A DNA stretch of 64,000 bases from Pseudorasbora parva (Eukaryota; Chordata; Actinopteri; Cypriniformes; Gobionidae): assembly GCF_024679245.1 (NCBI RefSeq), contig NC_090195.1:2934800-2998799 (forward strand), in the 5' to 3' direction. The notes beneath the pieces were generated by a model. It made no database searches. It was not told the DNA's origin and was given only the letters and a program-made list of their open reading frames with translations. This document shows, in pieces, positions 48,328-59,274 of this stretch. The position numbers and the translations under genes are program-made. Positions within the stretch are counted from its first letter, which is position 1. Each line of letters begins with the position of its first letter.

Positions 48328-48345
48328 AGGGGGGGGGGGGGGGGG
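48328..48345 (+). repeat. Poly(G) tract
   Basis: A run of about 18 G, a quadruplex-capable sequence. Confidence 0.9.
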
Positions 48346-49540
48346 ATGCTGTTTCATGCATACTGAGCTTTTTACACTGTTAAAGACTTGGATTCCCATC
48401 CTAAACATAAACAAAGTTTCAAAAACTAATGTTGGACGTTTGATGGAGTATTTCTGTGTCAAAAATACTCCTTCTCTGTTTCTCACTGTTTCTCACAAGT
48501 TTTGGAGAGTTTTTTTCGAGTATGGGTCGGCTTGACGTTAATAGTATGAATATAATTAGTATAAATAGCTCTTCTCCCGGTAGGGTGCGCGCGCGCATGA
48601 CTAGAGCGAGAGAGGAAATGCACACCCATAAACACTCACTCAGCTGCAGATCTAGTCGTCCGTGAACACTTCTGTCGCGCCGCGCTCCACTTTATTCCTA
48701 CGTCGAGCGACTTCAACGCTTCAGCACAGCTTTCCGGGAAGGCAGCGCTGCATTTGAACCGATTTGAACGCAGAAATGACGGGAAGCTTCACAACATCGC
48801 TTCAGTCGCGTCTCAAAGTGGATCTCCACCGTTCACTGCTGTCAGGACTTTACCAAATCATACCAAAGAAGTGTGTTTTTGACGGAGCAGTCCCAGCGAT
48901 AAAGGTTCGGCCCTGTTTTGGAAGCAGCTGGTGAGTAAAACTGATTCAAATGTCTGTGCTGTTGGCTATCGTCACGTGAGTAAACATCAGTAAACGACAC
49001 GATCGCGTGCTTCGTCATTCAAATGCGCTAACGGACTCCATTGTAGTTCTATATATAACGTAACACTAGTCTGATGTGCAAAACCGTTTTGCTTGCTACT
49101 GCTAAGGTTTAGTCGCATACAATAGTCCATAAACCGAATCATGTCCTCATAAACTGCGAGTAAAGACACACAAATGTTGACAGGCCACTAAATACAGTCC
49201 ATACCACAGAGACGGACGTGCTGTTGCTGTTTCTCCTGTTCAATTTATTTCAGCCTCCGAATGATTCTGGATCATATATCTATTAGCTGAGATCGATAGC
49301 CATGGGCTTCTCCACGTGTCACCGCTTTGCGCGCTCGTCATTCTTTAGCTCCGCCCACACATACGCCTCCAGGCGCTCGGTTTTTTCCGGAAAGACTCGG
49401 TACAGCCCATATTTATTTTATAAATATAATAAAACTAAAGACTTTTCGAGATATGAAGGATGCAATACTACTCTATAGGTACTCAAGATTGACATGAGAT
49501 TGACTGAAACTGAGTGTTTCACCTCCCCTTTAATGGCTAC
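48346..49540. mobile_element. Unclassified 1.2-kb DNA-transposon-like repeat with promoter-like features
   Basis: The segment carries a TATA-like 'tataaatag' near 48561, CpG-rich sequence and a donor-like 'cagctg|gtgagtaa' near 48929, and ends in 'cacctcccctttaatgg'. The layout suggests a non-autonomous DNA transposon that includes a promoter and first exon. I could not identify clean terminal repeats or a coding exon. Confidence 0.35.
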
Positions 49541-49754
49541 AACGTTGTGTTACCAGTGAGCGCGCGGTTCATGTGTGGAGCGTTCGCTTTGGCCATGAGG
49601 GATTGAGTGGAGCACGCCTGCATAGAGTGGATTATTGAGCTGAGTGTCACACCGCACCGCTTCACTCATTGCAGGCTTGTTCTCGTCAGAACCCAAAACG
49701 AAATATAGCTTTTGGTTGCTCTACATCGTATTTATTTGCACATTTATTTTGAAC

Positions 49755-51137
49755 TAAAGCCCTGCATTTATGCCCGAGCCCGACGGGCCCCGACTTTTTT
49801 ACGCCCCTCGGGCCGGGCTTCGGGCCAATTTTCATGTCATACCTAAAACGCGGGCCGGGCTTCGGGCCTTTTTATAGGCTTCTCCTTCGTTTTATATTTA
49901 TTTTATCAATTAAAAGGAACAATGAGTTCTGCGCTGGTGGAAACAACAGGAGACCATAATAGCTAACGCGACTGTCAAGATGGCTCGCACAGTGTTCAGA
50001 GCATAGGTTCAGAGTCCGCGCCAGCAGCAGCGCGCGTTTCTTCAGCACGGAGACACACTGCAAGCGTAGTGTGAGCATGGCGTTTCTGTTGCGTGTCATC
50101 CGCGGGGCGTCTGGTGCTATTAATGTACAGGGAAGCCCTATACTTCATGTTAAATATAAATATATTGCCTATTGATACAGCAAAGACAACTTCGGCAGTA
50201 GCCGGCCCATGCCATATCCATGGTATTGACGGCAAAAGGCTACAGAATAATTCGTTCTGTATTGACTGGTTTAATATTTCAAAATCGATAATTAGGCTAT
50301 GTTGTCTTTTATTATTACAATTAGGCCTATCTGCATTTATGTTAACCTACAGACTTTCAAACATTATGTCATTATGTGTCACAATGTTTTATGGGCTATA
50401 TGTTGTAGTCAGATAGATATGATGGTGCTGCAACACGCATCGCCGCAAATGACTAATGCAAGCCAACGCAAATGGCCATAAATGAAACTTAAAATAAGTC
50501 TAAGATAGTCAAAAACACCATCATCTTCAATAAAAATGAATGAGATGAATGAGATCATTATCTTACCAGTGCGTCGCGCTCTCTTATGTGGTATTTGAAT
50601 CTGAAATAAGCTGCTGAATAAAATGCACCTTAATCTTTTGCTTCCGTTGCTGTAAACTCCGTTAAATGAGCATATACCCCGGTAATTGAAGATGGGATTT
50701 ATATTCATTTGCGTAGGTGTAAGGTAGGCTATAAGACAACCTGCATGTGCTTTTTTTATTTTATTTGTTTAGCTCCGTTTGCGAGAGCCGCGAGCAGAAT
50801 CAGCCTGCCTCAGCTCGTCAGAAATGCCTTTTAGGCTACTGGTGGTAATAGTTGGCGAAATTAACTAACATTGTGATGCTTGAAGTGTTTTATGGATTTT
50901 ATTATAGGCAAGACAAGTCAAGAGTTGATTTGAGAGACTAAATTAATTAAATATGCGGTTAACTCACTGTCGGCCGCTGGTCGCTTTTGGTCGTCACTTA
51001 AAAAAATTAAAACTTTAATTTAACAAACAAAAAAATGCTCTAAACATTTTTCTAAATTAACGTACTAAAGAAACGAAACGAAAAATAACTACTTTGACAT
51101 TAAAAACAAAACAGAACTATTTTAATGGCTGCAACAA

Positions 51138-51173
<36 letters not shown>

Positions 51174-51296
51174 GGGCTCTAGTCGGACTCGGGCCGAGAT
51201 TTTTGATAAGCTGTCGGACACGGGCCGGGCTAGGGCCTCAGCGTCTCGGGCCCGGGCCGGGCTAGGGCCTAGATTTGAGGCCCGTGCAGGGCTCTA
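49755..51296. mobile_element. hAT-like element with GGGCCGGGC sub-terminal repeats
   Basis: The termini TAAAGCCCTGC and, inverted, TAGAGCCCTGC are flanked by a perfect 8-bp duplication TTTTGAAC (49747-49754, 51297-51304). Both ends carry several 'cgggccgggcttcgggcc'-type words in inverted orientation. The 1.54-kb interior has no transposase and ends with a poly(A) run of about 33 bases near 51140. A non-autonomous deletion derivative. Confidence 0.9.
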
Positions 51297-51304
51297 TTTT
51301 GAAC

Positions 51305-53320
51305 ACCCTTACCAAGATGTAACCCAGACTGAAATTAATCAATTTGCAGTCCATGGAAAAAACAATTTTTTTGACAGATTTATTTTTCTAGTAAAACTTT
51401 TTATATGTGAATAAAGAGACAATGATAAAAAAAACGGAGAAATTTTAAAATGCTTTATTAATTATATTAGTAACATGCAAATTACTGCAGCAAAATGTTT
51501 CCAATTAGAGTTGGAATCTGCACTGCAGGTGTATATTGTCCAATTGAGTGTGATCACCAGTGATGCTGACTCCGCCCACTTTGAGACGCAGACGAGACTG
51601 CGATAGAGACAAACAGAGAAACGCGTGTGAACAAAGCTTAAGAATTTAGACAGAAAAACGATCTAATTTTTAGAGATGACTAGTAAACAACTACTAAACA
51701 AAGCATCTAAAAGTTAAGTTAAAGTTTTGTGAAATAACTTACTTGTTACGGCCTTGTTGAACCGGAGCTTCGAGCCGAAGTTAGTCGAGTCATCACCATA
51801 GATCGTGCTGTAACGTTATTAATCTGGAGGAAAGATTTACAAACACTGTTAATTCAAAGGAATCGGTGAGTTGTGGATTTATTTTCATATGTGATAAATT
51901 ACAAGAGTGTGTTGTATTCCTATGTGTGTTGCAATGAAGTGATGTTAATTGTTTATGAACTATGGCCTAACTTATGTTGTAATAGGATGTTAAATGCTGG
52001 TGTGAAGAGTGAATACTGTGGAATACTGCAAAAGAATGAGTTTATAAAAATTTTTATCCTGTTTGTACAGGCCAGTTTTTGTTGTATATGTTGAAGTTTG
52101 GATTTTCTGCAGTGATTTGCGTGCATGGTGTGGATTCATCAAGCCGCGCTGAGAGAAGAGAAAGATGGCGAGCCCTTCAGACTGAATTTGGATCTTCTTA
52201 TCCACTTGGTGGTAACGTTTTTCCCCTTCTGAACTCTGATGGACTGAGGTATATTTTTCTTAACTGAACTCATTGAATGGACTGAGGTGAACATAACTCT
52301 TGTTTGTGCAGTTCTGTGCCTTTGTTACATATTTCTTGAACAAAGTGTTTTTTGGTTACATATAAATTGTACATATTGAGGGAAATTCATGTGAATGGTT
52401 AGCGTTACTCTGATTTGAGTTTGCATTTGAAGCAAGTGAGTTATACACAGTTAAGACAAGAAAATTAGAACCTTAAATCAAACTAAACTAATTAAATTAA
52501 AGCAAATAGTCATATTTAAAAGAGAGAAACCAAGACTAAGCTAAAAAGGATAAAAAGAGAAATTCATCAACCAAAAGAGTCAAGAAAGAAAAAGGTTTTG
52601 CTGAATTTATTTTACCTGTTTTTTGGGGTTATTAATTCATTTCAAATAAGCACTTGATTGTAGTTGAATATATTGTATTTTTATTTTTTCCATTTTGTTA
52701 AAAGTTTGATATTTACTTTGGTTTATCATTTGTCATTTACTGTTCATCCTAACAACACTTCAAAATCAGAAAAAAAACTACATAACCATTAGAACAAAAT
52801 CTAAAACCTCAAACGTGTGTTGTGATTTGCCTCCTGCAAGCTTTGATTCTTCTGATTGGCCCATTGATCTGACTCAGTGAATTGAAGAAAAAATATTAGC
52901 TACTGCCTGTTGGCATTGAGTCAAGCATTCAGCTAATATTACTTATGTTTACCACCTAACGAGCGGGTGTTACACATAGCATAATTATTCGATCACTAGT
53001 GGTTCAACAGGTAGATCTATAGATAAACTCATCTCTCAGGCATTTGATCAGACTGCGTGATGAGTACTCCCTGATCAATGCAATCAGTAATTCCAGATCA
53101 GGGAGCATTTAGAAATATCAATAGTGTGAGTTTGGTCAACTATTGATTGAGTCCTTAAACAAAAGCATGTTAGAATGAAACAGCTGTGCAGTTCCATTTC
53201 AAAGAAACTCTTGACATTGTGAAGAAGGCAAGATTCCTGTGTGTGCAGGAACAGATTTGTTCTTTTAATACTCAAATTTTTCCTAACAATCACATGACTT
53301 TCAGAAAATGGGCGTTGACT
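51305..53320. other. Non-coding stretch upstream of GTPase gene 2
   Basis: No gene supported. The part at about 51747-52976 begins tgttacgg and ends gggtgttaca, which could be a degenerate LTR-type element, but no target duplication is present and no protein motif was found. Confidence 0.35.
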
Positions 53321-53329
53321 TCAGTACCC

Positions 53330-53411
53330 TATAAATAAGCAATCTGATCCAGTTATTCATCTAGTTCTCCTCGTCAGCTGAAGAAGGACAGACTTTTGAA
53401 CAGATCATATT
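53330..53411 (+). promoter_or_regulatory. Possible TATA promoter and first exon of GTPase gene 2
   Basis: A TATAAATA box at 53330-53337 is followed by a segment ending at a strong donor, GTAAGT (53412-53417). A second candidate untranslated exon ends at 54608 (atcagaaag|gtaagac). The same arrangement of TATAAATA and donor lies upstream of GTPase gene 1, which supports the reading. The intron to the coding exon would be about 5.9 kb. Confidence 0.4.
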
Positions 53412-53693
53412 GTAAGTAAATCCATTTTACTGAATTATAATCTAAAAACAGAATTATATCTGAATGTCAAGACATTATTTGCAGTATTTGACTTAACATG
53501 TTATAGGCCTATGTGAAGTATATAACAGTGCATTTAAGGTTGGGGTACTTTAGCGCTGGGAAGATGAATCTGTATTTAAAATGGGTCATTAATGTAGTAG
53601 AAATGTGATTTTTTTTTTTTTTTTTTTTTAATTTGTTGCCTGCTAGACTGAGAAAAGACAGAAAATGTATTTTTGTATCATGGGGATAAAAGA

Positions 53694-53711
53694 CAACAAC
53701 TCCCAGAATGC
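53694..53711 (+). promoter_or_regulatory. ZNF143/SBS-like motif
   Basis: caacaactcccagaatgc resembles the ACTACAACTCCCAGAATGC-type promoter motif bound by ZNF143. The surrounding 53690-53900 is CpG-richer than its neighbours. It could be a promoter belonging to a repeat. Confidence 0.4.
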
Positions 53712-54017
53712 TCTTGCTTCACTTCCCTGCGAGGTCACTCTAGGCACGGCTTCTAGATAACTGGATCACTTGCCCACCGCGTTCATTTTCATAAAATCAG
53801 TTCGGTTAGAGACACTACAATTAGAAACGGAGCGTGCCTGTTCGATATCTCTGCTATCGGTTCTGCTGTTGGTACTGAAGCAATGAAGAAAATACACTTA
53901 CTATTTATTATCGCTATTAGATGTTATATTGCGAATTCTATATTGCCAGTCGTTTCTATGAACATTAACGAAATTAGCCGCTGCCTAATATTAAACCATG
54001 TGTTACATTGTTGCTAG

Positions 54018-54021
<4 letters not shown>

Positions 54022-54072
<51 letters not shown>
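54022..54072 (+). repeat. (GA)n microsatellite
   Basis: About 25 GA units, uninterrupted. Confidence 0.95.
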
Positions 54073-54074
<2 letters not shown>

Positions 54075-54851
54075 TCTCACACGGAGCTACAGCGCGACAC
54101 AACAGTCTTAATGAGTGACGATGGCCAACAAAAGTTTAGTTGGTTACACTTCAGGCCTGTTATATTAATCTAATTGTATTTTCGATATTTGCTTCCAAGA
54201 ATTATAAATAGATGATGAGGTAAAACTATTAAAAACTTGCCGCGTTCCGTCTTGCGCAACTTCCTTCCCTTCACAGCGGACCATTGGTTCCCCCTAAACC
54301 CCAAACTTGACATCAGAATACTAGCTGGCCTCCATTACACTCTTAATAGTGTATTAATAAATTAAATTTACTGATGTTGATCATACAACGTAAACTGAGC
54401 CAAAGTACTGCAAGTGTATTATATTTGCTCATAACTGACACTTATAAAAATAGCAATAAGGTGAGCGATATTTAATGTTCCAATCTATTGAAAATAAATA
54501 TTTGTTTTATTTTATGCCTATTTTTGTATTTAGCATCACATTGCTTTGTAAGCTGAAAGACCCCACCTTCTGAACCAGTTAAGAGAGAATATCAGTTGTT
54601 ATCAGAAAGGTAAGACTATCATTATTCTTACGTTTTAAAATGTAACATGTGCTTTTGTTATTTATTCATCCCGATTCAACCAATTCCATTTCCTAACACC
54701 AACCTCCTGAGTTATATAAAAAATTCAGTATTTAACTGAGAAGTTATTTGGAGTCATGTAATAAGATCATTCATCATCGATTCTGCATTTGTGTTTGTGA
54801 TTTTAAGCCATTAAACTCTGGGAAAGTGTTTAGTGATCTAGTAATCTAATT

Positions 54852-56023
54852 GGTAACACTTTACAATACAGGTGCACTAATATGCATTAATTCATGCTTA
54901 ACTAATGCACAGATAATCATGAGTTAATGTATTACTAATGATGAACTAACCCATTTATTAATGATTACTGCATCAGCAACTAATGAAGATTCATCATGAT
55001 TAATAGATTAAGTAATCATTAAATTATTATTAGTTAAATGTGTCATAATGTATTAATTCCTTAATAACATTATATAAACTAATAACGTAAATTAACGTGT
55101 TAATTACCACAACGGGTCAAAGCCATGCATTTCAACTTCCAGTTGTCTGGTTTAATTAATCATTAGCTAATGATTTATAAAGGTATCATTATGTTATGAC
55201 TTTATATGTTGGGGCGCATGACTATTAACTAATTCATTAAGTAATATGTAATTGTGGTTATGGGGTTTGAATTAATTTTGAATTAGTTAAAGTCATGTGC
55301 CTCAACTGTTACGTTCAACACAAAGGAAAACTGGTGCGAGGACTCAAGTGCAGATAAATGATAATTTATTATAAAAATAAACATAAATACAAAACAAACA
55401 CCCACAAGGGGGCAAAACACATAAACTAGAAATAACAAGACACAACACAAAACATACCTAAGCGAATCACGGGGAAACAGGAGCTGTAGACAAGAGAACA
55501 ATCCGGCAAAGACTGACAAACACAAGGAGCTTAAGAAGGGAAGAAATCAAGAGGGAACAGGTAGGAGAAATGAAACCAGTAACGAGATTAACAAGGGTAT
55601 CTAACAGAGACACGAGTATGTGCTCAACATAACAAAACCCACGTGCACACAAGACAGGACAGGCATGTGACAGCAACAAGTAAAGTCATAACATAATGAT
55701 ACCTTTATAAATCATTAGCTGATGATTAATTAAAGCAGACAACTGGAAGTTGAAATGCATGACTTTGACCCGTTGTGGTAATTAACACGTTAATTTACGT
55801 TTTTAGTTAATATAATGTTATTAAGGAATTAATACATTATGACACATTTAACTAATAATAATTTAATGATTACTTAATCTATTAATCATGATGAATCTTC
55901 ATTAGTTGCTGATGCAGTAATCATTAATAAATGGGTTAATTCACCATTAGTAATACATTAACTCTGTGCATTAGTTAAGCATGAATTAGTGCATATTAGT
56001 GCACCGTATTGTAAAGTGTTACC
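54852..56023. mobile_element. hAT-like foldback element, copy 3
   Basis: The termini GGTAACACTTTACAATA and the complement (tattgtaaagtgttacc) belong to the family at 504 and 9669. A perfect 8-bp duplication ATCTAATT flanks it (54844-54851, 56024-56031). The two arms (about 54852-55205 and 55680-56023) mirror each other over about 345 bp with few differences, giving a long hairpin. The loop contains an inserted solo LTR. Confidence 0.95.
55307..55672 (-). mobile_element. Solo LTR inserted in the loop of the foldback element
   Basis: The minus strand starts TGTCACATGCC, ends ...GAACGTAACA, and contains a poly(A) signal-like 'ataataaatt' near its 3' end. Flanks tcaac (55302-55306) and gcaac (55673-55677) match at 4 of 5 bases. 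The internal retrotransposon sequence is absent. Confidence 0.75.
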
Positions 56024-56031
56024 ATCTAATT

Positions 56032-56466
56032 AATTCAAACAATCCAAAACAGCACTAATGTAAGGTCAGGCTGATTAGGCTACAAAGAGAATATAGACTC
56101 ACAGCGCATTTTTTAAGTGATATTTCAGTGTGTGCTTTGCTAAAAAACACAAGCTCCGTCATATTCTGTGATTGTTTCTGAAGAACACAATTTTGGTGTC
56201 GTACAGTAAGCGTGTGAGAGTCTGTTATATTGATGCACAGAGAACGTGTGCACACTCTCGATCACTGATCTCACGCAGCATTCATTTACATTTAAGTACA
56301 TTCATTATTTGCGTTGTTTCCACACACACACTCACTCAGTGTGAACTTTAATGATGACTAACCCAAATCAGTTCACCAAATCAGACTGAACCGTTCCAAA
56401 CAGTTTGCATCTCTAGTAAGCAATAATCCACACATTTCTAAAGTTATGCACTTTTTGACGTGTCTG
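56032..56466. other. Non-coding spacer
   Basis: No gene or clear repeat. Confidence 0.4.
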
Positions 56467-57769
56467 AGGGTGCGTTCACACTTGTCATGTTTGGTTCGAT
56501 TAAAACGAACCCTGGTGCGGTTGCTCGGTTAGTGCGGTTCATTTGAACATATGTGAACGCTGCCACCCGAACTCTGGTGCGCACCAAACAAGCGGACCGA
56601 GACCGCTAAAAAGATGGGTCTCGGTCCGCTTCCAAACGAACTCTGGTGCGGTTCGATTGATATATGAACACAACACGGACCAAAGACATGTAAACGGACC
56701 AAAAACCGGACGTATAATGTCACAAGATGCCACGCATAATGCAGCTGATTTGACGACGCGGAAAGATCGGTGTACGTTATCCAAAATGAGTAACTTTAAC
56801 GTTAGAGGGCAAACGTAGAGCAACGAGGAAGAGCCTCATCAATATTTGGTCTGACGAGCATGTTTCGATAATGCTAGAAAAAACGCACAAAAAGCATACC
56901 TGGCTCTTCTCATCAAAGCTCCTGTGTTGCCCATTATTAGCAGATACAGACGACAGAACGGCCGTCTCTTTTGCATAAGAGACGCCTGACTCTTTTCTGC
57001 ACAACGGAGGAAATCCTGCTTGAATGTTTTGAACATTTTATGAGCTCTTCATGAGTTCTCAGCGGGTAAAAATAATGCCACATGTACACGCATAAAATGA
57101 TCGCGTTTAATCCAGCACACAGCTTTGTTTTGAACATTTCATGAGCTCTTCACATGAGTTCTCTGGTAAAAAATAATAATGCCATATGTGTTACACGCAT
57201 AAAATGATCGCGTTTAATCCAGCACACAGCGTTGTTTTGAACATTTCATGAGCTCTTCACATGAGTTCTCTGGTAAAAAATAATAATGCCATATGTGTTA
57301 CACGCATAAAATGATCGCGTTTAATCCAGCACACAGCTTTGTTTTGAACATTTCATGAGCTCTTCACATGAGTTCTCTGGTAAAAAATAATAATGCCATA
57401 TGTGTTACACGCATAAAATGATCGCGTTTAATCCAGCACACAGCGTTGTTTTGAATGTTGTGAACATTTCATGAGCTCTTCATGAGTTCTCTGGTAAAAA
57501 ATAATGCCATATGTACACGCATAAAATGCCCGCGCGTGTAATCCGCACACAGCATTGTTTTGCATGTTCGGTAAACGAGCTCCTACGTCATATAAGCCGA
57601 CCAATCAGGTTGTGGCCGTCTCCCTGTGCCTTTGGTTCGGTAACTTTAGGTTCGCTGTTAAAAATGCCCGTGTGAACGCTAAGCGGACCAGGACTATTAT
57701 GTTTGTTTTTGTTTTTTGGTCCGGACCAAACGAACCAAACGAACCGAACTACAAGTGTGAACGCACCCT
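56467..57769. mobile_element. DNA transposon with AGGGTGCGTTCACACTTG ends
   Basis: The left AGGGTGCGTTCACACTTG and the right caagtgtgaacgcaccct are complementary, and sub-terminal 'ggttcg', 'gaacc' and 'cggacc' words are dense at both ends. No target duplication could be fixed, and no transposase is present. A 107-bp tandem array fills part of the interior. Confidence 0.8.
57020..57553 (+). repeat. 107-bp tandem repeat, about 5 copies
   Basis: The marker word gttttgaacatttcatgagc begins at 57127, 57234 and 57341, and a diverged form at 57448 and about 57020: a constant 107-bp step. The unit includes 'atgagctcttcacatgagtt' and 'aaaatgatcgcgtttaatcc'. The inner three copies are nearly identical, and the outer ones are shortened or diverged. 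Confidence 0.95.
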
Positions 57770-57845
57770 GACTCTCCCTCTGACTCTGAATAAATCAACA
57801 TCCTGGAGTTATTCAGTTAACAGTACACTGACTAAACCTACTGAT

Positions 57846-58431
57846 AAAGGGTTAATTTACCCAAAAATGAAAATTCGGTCATTAATTACTTACCCTAACG
57901 TTATTCGACACCTGTAAGACCTCCGTTCATCTTCGGGACACAATTAAAGATATTTTAGTTGAAATCCGATTGCTCAGAAAGGCCTCCATTGGCACAATGT
58001 ACTTTACACTCTCAAAACCCATAAAAGGAGCTAAAAACGTTGTTACAAAGTCCATCTCACTACAGTGGCTCTACAATCATTTTAAAAAGTGGCAAGAATA
58101 GCTTTTATGCGCAAAAAAGAACCTAAATAATGGCTTGTATAGTGATGACCGATTTCAAAACTTGCTTTGAAGCGTTATGAATCAGCGAGTCAAATTATGA
58201 TTTGGATCGCGTGCCAAACTGCTGAAATCAAACTGCTGGCGATCCAAACCACTAAATTGACTCACTGATTCATAACGCTTCAAAGCTTCATGTCTGCCTG
58301 AGCCATCGGATTTCAACTAAAATATCTTAATTTGTGTTCCGAAGATAAACAAAGGTCTTACGGGTGTCGAACGACATTAGGGTAAGGAATTAATAACAGA
58401 ATTTTTATTTTGGGTGAATTAACCTTTTAAG
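57846..58431. mobile_element. Palindromic MITE (GTTNACCCAAAAATG family)
   Basis: The ends 'aaagggttaatttacccaaa' and 'tttgggtgaattaacctttt' are mirrored, with 'taacgttattcgacacctgt' against 'gggtgtcgaacgacatta' inside. It lies in the presumed first intron of GTPase gene 2. Confidence 0.8.
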
Positions 58432-59108
58432 AGAGAACTGATGATGATGAAGCGATGTTGTTGTTAGTAATCGTAGGTTTTTGTAGTCAAAGCGGCTGAT
58501 TTAGGACATTTTTGGCGTCTCCGTGTGGTTCTGTTCGGTATCGCAGTTTGAGAGGTCTACATTTAAATGTCTAAAATTAAAACTATGGCATTGTTGTTGC
58601 GCTGTACACTTACCACTGTGATGAATTCTGTAAAGGTTCTTTGGTAATGTTTATTTTTATTTTATGGGTGCTTAGGTATGTATAAATGTATTGTATAATA
58701 GAATTATATGGACTCCTTATATTTGGTTATTTGGTTTCCTTTTGGAGTCTCCAGTGATCCTTGAAGCTTGCAGAAAATACAGTTTTGTGAGAATCAATAT
58801 GATTGTTAACTTATGTTATAGCAAATTATGACGCAATTAATGTGTTTAAAAATAAATGTATAAATGTGTTTAAATATAATGTATGTATGCCAAATATAAA
58901 TGGCAACTGCTTAATTTTACAATAAGCATGCAATTAATCATAGAACACAATTTATTTGTGCCCTTATTTATTCACTAATTTGAGACTCAAGACTAACAAT
59001 ATATTGTATTTCTAGTAGATGTAAGGATCTTAAGTGTCAAAAAAGTAAACTGAATGTTTTTGCAACTGAAATTGAAAATTGAATTGAAAAGGTTTTCTTT
59101 TTAATGTT

Positions 59109-59176
<68 letters not shown>

Positions 59177-59266
59177 TTTAAATGTACAAGACTTCTGACA
59201 CATTAAACGTACAGCTTTAAAAAATAAAGCTGTGTAAAATAACATGTTTCTGTTTTAAAATGACAG
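58432..59266. other. End of the presumed intron before GTPase gene 2
   Basis: No gene. A (TA)n microsatellite occupies 59112-59172, and the segment ends in a splice acceptor (tttctgttttaaaatgacag, AG at 59265-59266). Confidence 0.5.
59112..59172. repeat. (TA)n microsatellite
   Basis: About 30 TA units, lying about 95 bp before the splice acceptor of GTPase gene 2. Confidence 0.95.
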
Positions 59267-59274
59267 GGGAAAAT

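Noticed and set aside
50093..50416. 107-codon frame inside the hAT derivative as a transposase remnant
   Set aside because: Hydrophobic, with no hAT dimerisation or catalytic motif; probably chance.
57020..57553. CRISPR-like or centromeric satellite
   Set aside because: Only about five contiguous 107-bp units inside a transposon, without spacers.
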